Source: Beta vulgaris subsp. vulgaris (lineage: Eukaryota > Streptophyta > Magnoliopsida > Caryophyllales > Amaranthaceae). From it: a DNA stretch of 64,000 bases. Made by a program: the position numbers and the translations under genes. Under the pieces are notes generated by a model that was not told where the DNA came from, did no database searches, and saw only the letters and a program-made list of their open reading frames with translations. The stretch is taken from assembly GCF_026745355.1 (NCBI RefSeq), contig NC_079203.1, positions 56,344,141-56,408,140 of the forward strand. The letters run 5' to 3'. This document shows, piece after piece, positions 44,511 to 57,800 of this stretch. The first letter of the stretch is position 1, and each line of letters opens with the position of its first letter.

Positions 44511-46603
44511 TCATAAAGTCAGATCCAAACTTGTTTTTGCTTGTTTATTCTTACTACTTGCATCTTCTTCCTTCAACTTGTTAATGAACTTATCATTCGA
44601 GCAAGATGAAAATGGCGGTGTGTGTAGTAAAGATAGTGATAATAATTCACAATCTTTCTCTTTATCCTTTGAATTTGCCTTGGTTAATGAATGATCAACT
44701 TCATTTTTTGGAGCTAGGGCAAGAGAAAGATCTAAATCTAAGGATTTTCTTTTTAAATGATTAACAATGGTTCTTTGTTTAATCTCAATGTTGTTATTAG
44801 AGGGTTTAAGGAAGTTGAAAGAATTTGATTTCTCTCTTTTTTCGGGCGCTACTTCTGTGGTTGGACTAATTGCTAGGTTGATTGAAGGTCTAGTTATGGA
44901 TTGAGATGATGAAGATCCATGAGGTTGAAATATTGGGGTGTTTTTGAGTGATTGTTGAGTTCTCCAATTTGATAATTGCCCTTGGAGGAAATTGACATTG
45001 GTTACTTGAGAATTGATACTATTACTAGCAAAGATCATCCTTTCTGAAAGAGAATTGAAATTCGACCCGTTTCTAGGCCTATCAGATGAAGTTCCAACGT
45101 TGTATGGACCATAAATCTGGTTGGAATGACCTCTCCAAGAAGAATCGCCATATCTTGTTACAATAGGAAAAAAACGGAACATATTTAGTTTGTTATAAAG
45201 TTGATCAATATCTTGATTAAAAGTATACTACTTCCTCCGTTTCAAATTAAATGCAATAAAGAGGTATTATTTGTGATACATAAAATATCCTTTTGTTGCA
45301 TTTAATTCGAGACGGGGAAGTACATGATTCAAAAATACATTTTGCTTATATGTAAGACTATTTGTTTTTGTACCTTAGATTAAAAGGTGATCTTTGATGA
45401 TTGTAGCCTTGTAACATAGGTAGCTGGCTGAGATTGTAGATATTATCTCTTCCATCACTAAATATTCCTTGATTATTGCTCATAGCTTCTGTAAAAGTAG
45501 TCAATTGCAACAAAATTTTTAAAAAAGAAATAGAATAAAACTTAGATACATATATAGATTGCAAAACCCTAATTAGTATAATTTGAACTAAATTAAAAAA
45601 ATTTCATAGATTTAAAGGTGGTTACCTTGATTAGATTCATCAATCTTTTTGCTCCTGTACATCTAATCAGAGAACACCATTTCAAGGAGTCAATACTTAA
45701 ACTAATAATCAATATGATATATAAACAAAATCAAATTAGAACTTCCTTAATTAACTAACTAATCAATTGAATTGGTTCATAATAAGGATGATATATACTA
45801 CTAATTTAAGAACTGAGTATATATAGTAGCTAGTTAATTACCTGAAGATGACTCTTGACATGAGCAATACTTAGGCCTTTGATATTCATCAACTGAAGAA
45901 CCAACTTAGGTGTTGCTCCTACACATTTATATATCATGAATTTCCACATCACAAAAACCATTGAAAAAACCCTTAAAATTTCTAAACTAGATCATATTAT
46001 TACTCTCTCCGTCTTTATCAGTTTACCCACTTTGACTTATAACATTATTCATTTTTATTACTTTGATCATCATTTGTGCTTTATATGTAAGGAAAATATA
46101 ATCTATGTGTGATATCGTTCGATTCGTCTCAATATGTTTTTGGAATATTAAATTTTTATAATTTTTATAAATACATAATTAAAGATATTATTACTCAAAG
46201 TTTTACATCATTAAATGTGAAAATTCAAAAACGAGCGAGTAAACTAATAAAAGACGGAGAGAGTATATTGCTACTTACTTTCTTGTCCTCCTAGCCTTTC
46301 AACAGCATGAACAAAGCAAAGGTGGAGATCCGGTGTCCACCGGAGCCGCGGCATCTTTGAGCGGTTGTAGGGCCTCACCGATCCGGAGGAGGTGGTCCTC
46401 TTCTTCTCATCCTCCTCAACTGTGCTCGAACTCGAACTCGAACCATTGATCTTGATCACCACCTTGCTATTAGTATTGTTGCTATTATCATCCACCTCTT
46501 CTTCATCTACCTTATTGTCATCCTCATCAAACTCATCATCAATTATATCATTGGAAAGGCTTGTTTTGGATCCTTCTGTGCTACCACTTCCTGCCCTAAT
46601 CAT
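44511..46603 (-). CDS. GARP/MYB-SHAQKYF transcription factor with EAR-like motifs
   Basis: Five exons, 46603-46279, 45918-45842, 45662-45626, 45488-45374 and 45153-44511, give 398 aa with all junctions in phase. An acidic/Ser-rich N-terminus (20-70) precedes the G2-like DNA-binding domain at about 84-140: MPRLRWTPDLHLCFVHAVER, LVLQLMNIKGL and SHLQMYR. It resembles Arabidopsis proteins of the At1g14600/At2g38300/At2g40260 group. LDLDLSLAL and the extreme C-terminal LDLTL are EAR-type repression motifs, so a nuclear transcriptional repressor is inferred. The ATG at 46603 is used because upstream in-frame codons lack an ATG. Introns 1 and 4 carry MITEs. Target genes cannot be inferred. Confidence 0.92.
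45231..45320. mobile_element. Stowaway-type MITE in MYB intron 4
   Basis: TA-CTTCCTCCGTTTCAAATTAA left, TTTAATTCGAGACGGGGAAG-TA right; about 90 bp hairpin. Confidence 0.8.
46003..46263. mobile_element. Stowaway-type MITE in MYB intron 1
   Basis: TA-CTCTCTCCGTCTTTATCAGT left, AATAAAAGACGGAGAGAG-TA right; about 260 bp. Confidence 0.85.
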
Positions 46604-47659
46604 GATTAAATTTATAATCTCTTTAATTCTCCTTTTGATCCTCACCTATATATTGTTTTGTTGCTTTGCTAATTATATTATTAAGGACAAATTAAGTTAA
46701 AGTGGTGTTAATTTTGGTATAAGATTGAGGAAATAATATAGGTGTTTTTAGGTGGAGAAAACATATATGGACTATAGCTAGTTAAAGAGAAGATTGAGAG
46801 GAATTTTTTTCAGCATGAAAGCTGCAGGTGAGGTCTTGTAGAATTTGAAGAAATTCCCAAGCTTATACTCTACTTATATAATATTAGTTAATAATCTATA
46901 TTATATACAAATACTATCTTTTCTCTCTCTAACTACTCTCTTTCTCTCTCTAACAAGTTCTTCTTTATGTGACTTGTATGGCCTGCATTGCATGATGCTT
47001 TAATTAGCTAGCTAGGGCACAAGGAGATATATCAATACTACTTTACATGTACGTCATATATTTTGAACTTCATTTATTATAGGGTGTTGTTGGTTGTAAC
47101 TTGTAGGAATTAATGAGGAAAAAGAAGAAGAAGTAAGAATCAATATTTATTAGATAAGCAACATAGTGGAATATGCTTTAATATTAGTTTTGTGGTAATT
47201 TATTAGTGAATTTTGAGTCATTAAATTAGTTTATTAAGCTATCACTCTAATCCAATTAATGGCGGATTTTCATTGGGGCAGGCCTGGGCCTGGCCTTCAT
47301 AGTTTTTTTTTTAAAAAAAAATTAAGCCTTATAGTTTAGAGCCCAAAATCCAGCATACAAAAACAAGTTGATTACCACAAAACTTATAGAGTGTTATCAC
47401 AATGTATCATCCTATTAAAATGTGACACGTATCATAATTTCAACGTCAATAACTCATTTAGAGTAGAAGTAGATACAAGGGTAACTTATTCTAAGATAAT
47501 CAAAATATTGACTTATTTTGAGAAGATCAACTAAAGATTGACTTACTTAAAACAATTTTTCCTTTTAAAATATCATTACTAACAATATAAAGATGAACGT
47601 TAAAAGAGTATAGAGCGTTATCTAAGCATACAATATTATAAAGTAAATAGAGTTCCTCA

Positions 47660-47660
47660 A

Positions 47661-47720
<60 letters not shown>

Positions 47721-47746
47721 TATACATATATATATATATATACATA

Positions 47747-47813
<67 letters not shown>
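47660..47813. repeat. TA microsatellite, about 150 bp
   Basis: Nearly pure (TA)n with a few C interruptions. Tyr/Ile-rich frames on both strands are artefacts. Confidence 0.97.
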
Positions 47814-47816
<3 letters not shown>

Positions 47817-47971
47817 GTTTAAGATTAGTGAGAGTTAGAATTTGATTTTTTTCCCTAACTTACTATACTTGAATATTGATAACAATAATAAAATTAAGTG
47901 TAATTTTGCTAGAGCGTATATAAATTTTATATGATTGAAAAAACTTAGAATAAATATGCTACATAAATTCT

Positions 47972-48186
47972 TATAAGAGATCGTCTGACATTAAGCTGAC
48001 GCCATTAGTTATATTTTTTTTGGCAATTAGTTATACTTTTTGCACGATTAGTTATTATATTTAGGATAAAAGTTATGATTGTGTAGTCATTAGTTATGAT
48101 TTTTCGAATTAATAATTTTTTTAATTAATTATCATTGTTAACAAGTATGGCGTTAAGCTCTTAACGTCAGACTGTCTTACCAAAGA
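47972..48186. mobile_element. MITE with GTCTGAC-containing termini
   Basis: Left: AGAGATCGTCTGACATTAAG and ACGCCAT; right: ATGGCGTTAAG, CTTAACGTCAGACTGTCTTA, the approximate complement. It shares the GTCTGAC word with the MULE-like element at 4961-5664. About 215 bp. No clear target duplication. Confidence 0.55.
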
Positions 48187-51055
48187 CCTACTCAATATGC
48201 TAAAACAAAAGAAACACAAAAGGTGGAGCAAATCCAGGGCTGCAGGCCAAAGAAATGGGAGGGCTTACTAATCCTACTCCCGTGAGAAGTATTATAAGTA
48301 GGTGGCACAGCAGCATGTATGCATGCATCAGTATAACTGTAGAAGGGGAACTAACATTACAAATTACTAGGAAAAAGAAAATATACAACTTGAAATCATG
48401 TGCATGTGGATGAAATCAGTGTCCCAAAAGAATACTTTTGTTGTCTGTGCTTTGTCTTTTACGTCTATATTCACGGATCTCTCTCCCTCTGTGTTTGTTT
48501 GAGTTCGTGTAAAATTTTCTCTTTTTTTCCTACTCTCGTCAACGGCTATGAGTAATGAGATGTGTGTGTAATGTGTATGAAGAGCCAGCTAATTGATCAA
48601 TCTCTCATGTTTGATATAAAAGTAATGTATGTTTATTAATGTTTAACTTGCTATTTTGCTAATGGTAGAATTTGTTTTGTGAGATTCTTTTTCTTGTTTA
48701 AAGATTAGAGATATAGCATAAGCCAATGTAGTTATTAATATGTTTTTAGAGTAGTGAAAAATCTACTTTTGAGGTCGAAATTTAGAATACAATATTATCA
48801 TGTGAGATATTGCTACATATGTTTGTATTTGAGAATATCAACTTATTATATTTAATTTATATACTAATATATAACGACCAAATAGTCACAATAATTAAAG
48901 TATGCATTAGTAAAAATGACATTGAACATTTGGACTAGATAGTCTAAAACACAGCACACTCTAGAACTAGAAAAATTATGGCACAATATTTATTTGTTTT
49001 ATTTTCCATTTGAAAAAATATTATTTGGGGTTTATCCCATGCAACTACTAAACTTAATATTCAATTTTTTATCTACTTATTTAACGCATTCATCGTAACA
49101 AACCCCCTAATTTCAAATGATGTGAGTGTACAACATCACTAACGATTTATGACGTATACAAATATTTGAAACTAAATACACCCCATTAGACAAAACTAAA
49201 AAACACAAAGAAACAAAAAATAATTTTCTCGCAATTAAACAATTAGATTTATTCCACAATGCGAAAAATTGAGGAGTTTTATGAGCTACGTTTAAGGCTC
49301 TTAGGCAAAATAGTCACAAGCTAGAATAAATATAATGGGTGCAAATAGTTCAACAAGTTAGTGAACAACGAACCTTGTATAAGTCATCTACACAATAATA
49401 TGATTATCAAAATTGATATATATTTTTTTGATAAGGAGAGAAAACTAGGCTTTTCCTAAAATAGGACCAATCTTACACATCTTTTCAGATGATAAAGAGG
49501 AAAATAGGATCATGAAACTCTAACCAACGATGAGGAGTCCGCGCCGAGTGATTATCAAAATTGATATAGTCTTAGACTCTTATCACAAATTATATCAATC
49601 ATGAATCATGATCTATAAAAATACTAAGATACTCCTAAAATATAGGGGTGCATATGAAAAATGGTTGACGGTTGTCTTTTGGCTTATAAATACTTTAACG
49701 TTAGACAGCATATATGTTATTAGTAGTATTTTCATATTTTGTTGTGAAAATTCTGAAATCGTGCGTCTGTATCTCCTTTGGTAAGCAAGCATTCATCTCG
49801 TTGACTTTTGACGCAAAAACTCTCCAAAGTAAAAAGGCAATTTTAAGGCATTTTCGCATGAAATGAAAACTTAAAAATATTCTGCACTCGTGTATGTTTT
49901 GTCCTTTTTAATGGCCTTCTTTATTTAATTTGCATGCACGAATTATTATTGGCTCAACCAAACTAGAAAAAAAGAGGCTACAAATTACCACTTTTTGTGC
50001 ACGAAATTGTATACTTCTCATTATTTTACAGAAAGACTTTCAGAGGGTTTGCTTAACCTTTTTTATTTATAGTATTTGGTCACGGACTATCCGAGAGGTA
50101 CAAAAGTGAGCCGTCCAAGTAACTCAAGGTTTTATGATCACAAATATATTCTTTCTTGTGATGTTTGTTTATGAATCAATTTTCATTATTCCTACACCTC
50201 TTGATATTATACTTATTGGATGATTATTAGCTCAACAAATAATACTCCGTCTTTTCTATAAGGTACACGTGTTAACATTTTTGTTTTACAATGAAAAGAA
50301 AGAGATAGAAAAAAGCGAATAATAAAGTAAAGATACAAGTATTAAGTATTAACAACGGTATATTGTGAAATGTCTAGAAGTAGGAAGTATAAATCTTATT
50401 GATTAGGAGTATAAGGAGGAAAAGGTAGGTCAATTACTCGAGCAATAATGCTAATACCTCGCAAGATTAAAAGATTTCAGTACGAATTTAATAATTAGTT
50501 AAAAAGAATTGCATAAAAGCAGCAATATAAGAATCAAGAAATCTTATGCTGCAATTTGTTTATCGTTCATATGCTATTTTATTTTCTCCTATATATTAAG
50601 TTCTTTAAATATAGTATATATATTAGTAAAAGTGACATTTTTTTCAGGTACAATAAGTTGTTACGAGACTCTTCTTAATCTCAAAGAAGATGCCTAAAAA
50701 AATTTACAAATTTAAAGGAATACAGGAGTACCTAAGATTAGATTTCCAACTAACAATAAATTCTTATGTTTATCTTTAATTTCTTTCACAAATAAGCCTG
50801 GACTATATTGTAAAAAGTTGTTAGGGTGCAGTTAACAAAGGATAACATATTCTTAATATCTTGTTAAGTAAATTAAATTGTATTAGACTTCAATAATAAT
50901 ATCATCTACATTTCACTAGATCTTGATCTTTTATGAGAGTCGACAATTCTTAAGATCACTCAAATATATCTCATTAACCAGATTTAATCCTTACTAGGAC
51001 CTACGTACTCATTTATGTGGCTAAATATGGTACATCATTTAAAGGACGGAAATAA

Positions 51056-51149
51056 CACTTTCATGAAAATACATGCAATTTCTAGCAATATAATGTAATG
51101 TACACTTTCATGAAAATACATGCAATTTCTAGCAATATAATGTATGTAC
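51056..51149. repeat. 47-bp perfect tandem duplication
   Basis: CACTTTCATGAAAATACATG...AATATAATGTA occurs twice in a row, 47 bp apart, with almost no differences. A recent duplication. Confidence 0.9.
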
Positions 51150-52763
51150 TGTATTGGTCTGTAAGAGTAAGACTGAACCTTGAGCAAAACAAGCTGTAAA
51201 GTCAACTTCCAACAAGTTCCATTGTCATTTTGTTCTTTCTCCTGATATTTTTTTCTCCCACCAACTCCTGTTTTACATCTTTATATTTATAAAAATACGT
51301 GACCCTACTTATGCGGATCTTCGTATCTGTTTGCAATAGGTATGTCTGTCTTTTCCTCCATATGAATAAATGAATAATAATAATGCTTGTTCTAATTAAC
51401 CATGTATATATAGAATATCATGCAATATGCATTATTATATACTCGTAGAGTAGTATATGGCATTTCCAAAAATAATAATAAGAAAATATTTGTACATGTG
51501 GGGTATGATTAGCACGCCAAAACATATTGAAAAAGGAAAAAAATATAGAAGCATATACATATTATTGTAGCACGTCAATAACACATCTATACATAGTCTA
51601 TTAGACATGCACAATAGTAAAATACCCTCTAATATAAATACTAATTGATTTATTAACAACTTAGCTTTTAAATTTAGACTCACTAAATTAGCGGTTTTAT
51701 CATTTATATTAGAGGTATAAGATAGGGATGCCCAATACTTGTTATCCAGATTTTAAAGGGACTTAAATGCTCAAATTCAAAACCAACATGCATATTTATC
51801 GGAGATTCTAGGGAAGGAGACTGCAAGTACGTAATAGCATATACATATTGTCATAGCTTGTTGTTGTTGATGATATATTGATATTACATGTACACGATAA
51901 AAAAAAAGTTTAGAATATACATAGTCAGATCTTGCCATCTTAGCTTGCATATCATGTCCTTCAAATTTAAAGTCTGATGATAAAATAATTGACATTCATT
52001 ATTACAAAATTTATTTTTGTGTTATTCTATCGTTGATCTCAAATCATAGATATAATGATCTTTATTTAGATTTTTTTATGAGATTAGCCAGATGTCAAAC
52101 TTGCTTCAGCTTTCTTCAAAATTAATCATGAAAATCACTAAACTAATCTCATAAATAATTTTCGTACCTCGAAGAAATTAAAGTCAAAGTAAATTTTGGT
52201 GAGATTATTACTACTATTCTGCAAGATTAAATATACCATAAATCTAATTGCTAATAATTATTATGTGCATGCTAGTAACATTAGTATCCGACTATAAGCT
52301 TATAAATTCTATTCATACGAAGTAGTGAACGTCATTTGAAAATAATATTCTACATGTGGTCCACAAAAATATAAATTGAGAATCAAATTTGCTTCGTTCA
52401 CTACTTCATGCATATGCTAGAATGATGTGATTGTGGATGGGAATATTGTCAAAACCAAAACATATTAGTTGATCAATGATAATTGCATGCATCATAGACA
52501 TTTATTTGTCTCCTTATCAAAGAATAAAAGTCATTTATTTGTGTAAACTCTAAATTAAAAGTTTATTTCTAGTTCTTTACGTGTTTTGACGTATTTAGTT
52601 GATTATTCTCTTCTTTCCTTGAGAGTAAGTGCCTTAATTTGTTTAAATATCTCAAGCTAGTAGCTTTGAGGTGATGGGCAACCTAATTATGCCTTCCACC
52701 AACAAAAAAGAAACTAATAAGTTGCCAATTGCATACGAGCTTCCTATAGTATTTCCTAGCTAT

Positions 52764-52985
52764 TCCTTAGGGCATGTTTGGTTTAAAGGCAAATGGATAT
52801 TAGTTTATCTATGTTTTGGTTTGAAAACTATTAAGTTAAGAAGAGGGAAATGGAGATGTCGGAAATGAATAGTGGAGGAAAATGATTTTCCTTCAACGTT
52901 TGAAGAAAAATGTTTATAAAGTAATAGAAAACTTTTTTCCATCTTAGTTTTTCTTTTTGAATTCCTTATCCAACCAAACAACAGA
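52764..52985. mobile_element. Possible MITE with TGTTTGG termini
   Basis: GGGCATGTTTGGTTTAAAGG at the left and ATCCAACCAAACAAC at the right are roughly complementary, in the style of hAT- or PIF-related MITEs. Ends uncertain. Confidence 0.35.
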
Positions 52986-53115
52986 AAAGGGATATTTTCC
53001 TAAAAAATATTTTCCTTCAAAATAAACTGATAATTGATGTTGCAAAAACATCTTTATAAGAATACTTGTTTGAAAAGAGCATAGCAATTTATCCCACAAA
53101 ACATATATTCATTTA

Positions 53116-53189
53116 GAGTATATTCTATTTCTTTTATCATCCTATGTAGAAAGAGTATATTCTATTTCTTTTATCATACTGTGTGTTCT
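53116..53189. repeat. 37-bp tandem duplication
   Basis: AGAGTATATTCTATTTCTTT then TATCAT is repeated with one or two changes. Confidence 0.75.
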
Positions 53190-53281
53190 CCAAGGATGAT
53201 CTTTATTTTGTAATTTTGTACAACTATTGTGTAACGCTCTTACTATTTTGTTGGTTATTTCTTCAAGTTTAATTAGCCAAG

Positions 53282-53285
<4 letters not shown>

Positions 53286-53327
<42 letters not shown>

Positions 53328-53366
53328 CATATATATATATATATACATACATATATATATATATAT

Positions 53367-53417
<51 letters not shown>

Positions 53418-53420
53418 TAT
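53286..53420. repeat. TA / CATA microsatellite
   Basis: (TA)n interrupted by ACATACATA units. Simple sequence, no gene. Confidence 0.97.
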
Positions 53421-54831
53421 AAAAAGAAGTGAGTTCATATGAGAATGCATATTTACATAGAAATGAGAATGGATTTTACGCGTTGTAACTCTAATGAACA
53501 AGTGATATAACTCTAATGAAAAAGTGATATAACTAAAAAAAAAAGAATATAAGAAAAAATAAATTTTTTTTAGGCTCAAAGTTTTTTCGGAAGTATAGCT
53601 CTAATGAACAAGAGTTGTAACTTTAATCCAATTGTGTGGTTGAGATTCATTCTCATGTAAGAAACATTCTCATGTGATCTCACCCCTATATATATATATA
53701 TTTGTAACTTGTAAGGCATTTTATGTCGTTCGGTACCAACTAGAAATATTGAAGTAGGACACAAAAATCTCACTGGCAAGTTTCAACCAGGAGAGAATTC
53801 CAAATTTGAGTCTCAAATCTACAAGGGGGGTTTTTAAATTAGCTACAACACAATTAATCGCACTACCTACAGGCTACAGGCTACAGGCTACAGTTGGGTT
53901 GGAAAGCACAAATTGAAGTGTTGGTGAACAGAGAACCCAATTATGATAACTTAACGGTGAAAGGAACTGTGTTATGCTAGTGGTAACAATCTGCTGCATA
54001 AAGAATAAGAGTATCGTATAAGAGAGAAGAGCGGAGAGGTGACAAAGAGCATAAAATATAATCGTGATGCTGATAGGCGATAGCATAACATTAACAAGGG
54101 TAAGATTTAAGAATATAGCAACAAAAATACCAAATTTTTGTGTGAACATAACCAGGAAGAACAGCTTTTGGGACCTCACTAAACCAGCAGAAGGCAACAA
54201 TAAAATTGACTGAAGGCTAAAAGATTTCTTATCATAAAGTCTTGGTGAAATGATGGGATTGGGACAGATAGAAATAGCATCAGTTCTTCAGAATGATGTA
54301 GCAAAACTCATCAATTAGTAAGTTTCACACCCGATCACCAATGAAGATATTGACAACAAAATCGAAGTTAAAGTTACGGAACAACCGGTAAAAACGGATT
54401 TAGACTGAACATATTGACAACAAATTGAAAGATCTGCCAACTCTAAGCCAATAAACCACAATTCTACAGCAGGAAGTCATTTCTAATTAAATAGAGGAGC
54501 CTTCCGATATTAGGATCCGGGGCAAAGAAAAAATCAGTCTAATTCTCCGTTGGATATATTATCTGTTTCATAAAGTTAAACACTTGATTTTAGTAGGAAC
54601 ACCCTAATCAAAAGCTGCAAGAGAAACTTCCGCATAATCTTTATTCAAGGATTAGTCTCGGACACAATGCACCAAATACTCTCGTTTCCCTTTCCTAGGG
54701 AAAGCACTTGACTTTGTTTCCTATCAAAAGGCATTGCTCTTTAGCGTCAAAATCACAGAAGAGAACAGAAAAGTGTTGGGAGGTGTGTACATTACTGAAA
54801 TAGCAAAAGAATCTTAACTTCTTCCCAATGT

Positions 54832-57800
54832 TCACAATGGTGAAGAAAAGCTGAACTGGACACCAGTTTTTCCATGATCATGGTCGAATTGCCTCACAAT
54901 GTGACAATAATTAACCTGCAGAATGAGCAAGGAAGTAGATTTAAGATCATTTCAACTATAAAAAGCAAAAGCTGAACGTGGTCGCAAATAAAATCCATCA
55001 ACTAGGCTTTTCACATGAAACTTATGCAGTATAGCTTAGAAAATATATACTAACCTCCATCCGGAATAGGTTTGTTGGAACAATGATGCCACATCCAACA
55101 GTACTTCGAAATGACTGCATGAAATTCTTGGTGGAAAATTTGCGCCATTCGTTTTCTGTTAATTTGACAAGGTTGCCAGTGGACGCAAAGATATGACCAT
55201 GGATCCCGGCATCCTTGAGAACCCTGAGTGGAAGATCAAATGAAAGGTCTGCAAATGCAGAAACAGCAAGATCTCCACCTACAGCATCCCTCTCAGGACC
55301 AGCAGTGGAATCATCATCAGGTTTATCTCTAGTTTGTCTCCGTGGTTCAGTAGGTCCAAGTCCTCGGCACTTAAAACCCAACACTGAACTGGGCCCTCCC
55401 AATGCACAAACTGGTGAAGTATTACCACCCATGAAGAATCTATCAGGCAGAGACGACGGTCTATCCAAAAAGCCCCTCCCCCATGGAAAAAGGAGACCAG
55501 CAGAGACCCCCAGATTAAGTGCTGCACGATAAAATCCCAATGGCAGTGCATAACGGAAATCACACTCCTATTGAGAATATTAATAGCAGATAGCTGAGTT
55601 AGTTATCTAGAGCAGACCTGAATAAAATCAACTTAAAATGGCCCCAGTTCATAATTCATGTAAACCAATCACATCTGTCAAAGAGCTGGTGGACCAGAAA
55701 CAAATTAAACAAGTTTCAATATTCAATAGCCTATATCTTATTATGACATATTGCACAGTTGGGTCTTGGGGATACAAAGAGCTTAGCAAGAGAGACAAAT
55801 CCCTTACAATTCAAGATCAGCCCCAAGCCCTACCTTGAATAATAAATTGCAGGACAAGGTCCAGGACATCTACAGCATTGCACGTGAAGTTTTCCCCAAG
55901 CTAGTCATATGAAGCTTCAATATGATAGCGTATGTACATTAACTCATTAAGATCAATCATGGCTTTTTATTAATCAAGTCGTTAATATCAAAAATAAAGG
56001 GGGTGTTTGGCAATTAGAGTTTTGGAGTAAAAATAGAGTTTTGGAGCAAAAATAGAGTTTTGGATCACTTTTAGAGTTTTGACTAGTCAAAAACTCTAAA
56101 AGGGGTGTTTGGTAAAAGGGAGTTTTGGAATAAAAACTCTCAAAATGAAAAAGCTCCTAATAGGAGCTTTCCTTTAGAGGATTAGGTAAAAGAATGTTCC
56201 ATGACTTTTTTGCCTCTAATAATAATACTAAACATATGTATTAAAATCTCTATAAATGTCATTTCAAACAAACAAATGACAATAAGCTTTTAGCAATCAG
56301 TTAATTGTTACCAAACACATTTATAAAAAAAAAGTTGTCAAATCTGCTGAAAAAAAAGTTAAAACTCTAAAGCAAACTCTAAACTCTAACAGCTAAACTC
56401 TATTTGCCAAACAGAGCCAAAGTTTCTAGTTGAGCATGACCTCTCAATAAAATTTCATAAAAATGCTAAAAGGACTTAATTCAAAAATAAATTGGTACTC
56501 AAAAAGTCAAGCTTCTCATCCATTCAGTGATTTCAATACAACAAGGCCCAAAGTGCAAGGGTGTGAAGTTTCTATACGAAAAAACAGCAAAGCAACATAT
56601 ATAAAAGCCTTTGACCATCAATAAATATCCTACAAGGATGGGATCGGTTGAATGAACCAAGAGTCTCCTTTGATCGTCGACAAGTATTCCTCTATTTGAT
56701 TTTGACTAATGTCATGTGCTCCTAAAATCCCATTTTGTTCATATCCTTTTAAGTCCCTCCACACAAATCATCTTTGGCCTTCCTCGACAATTTATAAAAT
56801 ATTTATATTCCCAACTCTTCAATTTCTTTACCGTGCATCATCTTGTCAACACTCAACATCACATATGCCCTAACCAGCATAATCAGATATTCCTCATTTC
56901 AAATTTCATCCCTTCAGTTTTTCCACCCATTTAAGCATATGCATTTATAGTACACCCGTCTACCTACTATAATTCTTTCAAAATGCTGAATATCTGACCC
57001 AACAAATCATGTTTGGCTAAATAGTCATCCTACGAAATTTTTCTTTAACCTTAAAGGTAACATAAGCACAAAAATCTATAACGATCTCCATATAAGCCAC
57101 TCAGAATTAATCTTTGTGAGTCACATCTTGGTCAATTTTCCATTCTAAAGTACTTCGAAAGACTCACTTAAGGGAAACTCTTTACCATGTTATTGTCACA
57201 CTGTAACTACATCCTCGCTTGGCTCTCTCTGATTACTAGGTTGCAACTTCAGGTACTCGGTTTGACTCCTACTTAGCCTAAAACCAAGGAATTTAAACAA
57301 TGCCATGGTATCTCTTTCTCAATAAACCATGCTGAATCATCTTCTAATGCTGCAAAGAGGAAAGGAGAGATTACAATTTGTTTCGATAGGGGAATTTGGA
57401 GGGAAAAGGGGAGGAGTGATAATGAGAGATTCATTTATTTGGAGGGAAGGAAAGAGAAGGAAATTGGAGGGACTCATTTACCAAATCCTTCCATTGTTGG
57501 AAAGATTACGAAAAAAAATGCAAGCTCAGTTTTCCATCCCCTCCCTCTCCTTCCCTCCCCTAACGATCTCTTCATCATTGCTATCCAAACAAAGTGTTGA
57601 TGCAAATCCTCTGGTGTAGTTCAATCATAATAGGAAAAAAAAACCTCCATTCCTCTAGTGTGCTAACTTATTTTTATCACTTCTTAATACATGTTCTTGA
57701 CTATGTCAATTTCTTTACGTGTTATACTCTTCATTGTAAATGCCCAACAAAGCACATCTCTTGATACCTTGCCATAAGTCCTTACTAAGTTGATGAAAAA

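Larger units (their letters stand above)
46604..54831. other. 8.2-kb gene-poor region
   Basis: Between the MYB 5' end and the SAM50 3' end. AT-rich, with TA microsatellites, MITEs and short tandem duplications listed separately. Open frames such as 52671-52868 and 53874-54200 show no domain or codon signal. The proximal part (46604 to about 47000) should hold the MYB promoter. No RNA gene recognised. Confidence 0.5.

Noticed and set aside
46271..46645. Longer N-terminus for the MYB protein (extra 14 residues)
   Set aside because: The upstream codon is GTG; the first in-frame ATG is at 46603.
47527..47845. Tyr/Ile repeat proteins on both strands
   Set aside because: Translation of a TA microsatellite.
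52671..52868. 65-codon plus-strand frame
   Set aside because: Overlaps a probable MITE end and has no similarity I recognise.
53227..53579. Tyr/Ile-rich frames on both strands
   Set aside because: Translation of a TA/CATA microsatellite.
53874..54200. 108-codon hydrophobic minus-strand frame
   Set aside because: Lies just 3' of SAM50 in AT-rich sequence; hydrophobicity is expected from base composition.
56440..57300. Possible diverged repeat with GGATGGGATCGGTTGAATGA phrase in SAM50 intron 2
   Set aside because: The phrase recalls dispersed plant repeats, but no boundaries or coding content could be defined.
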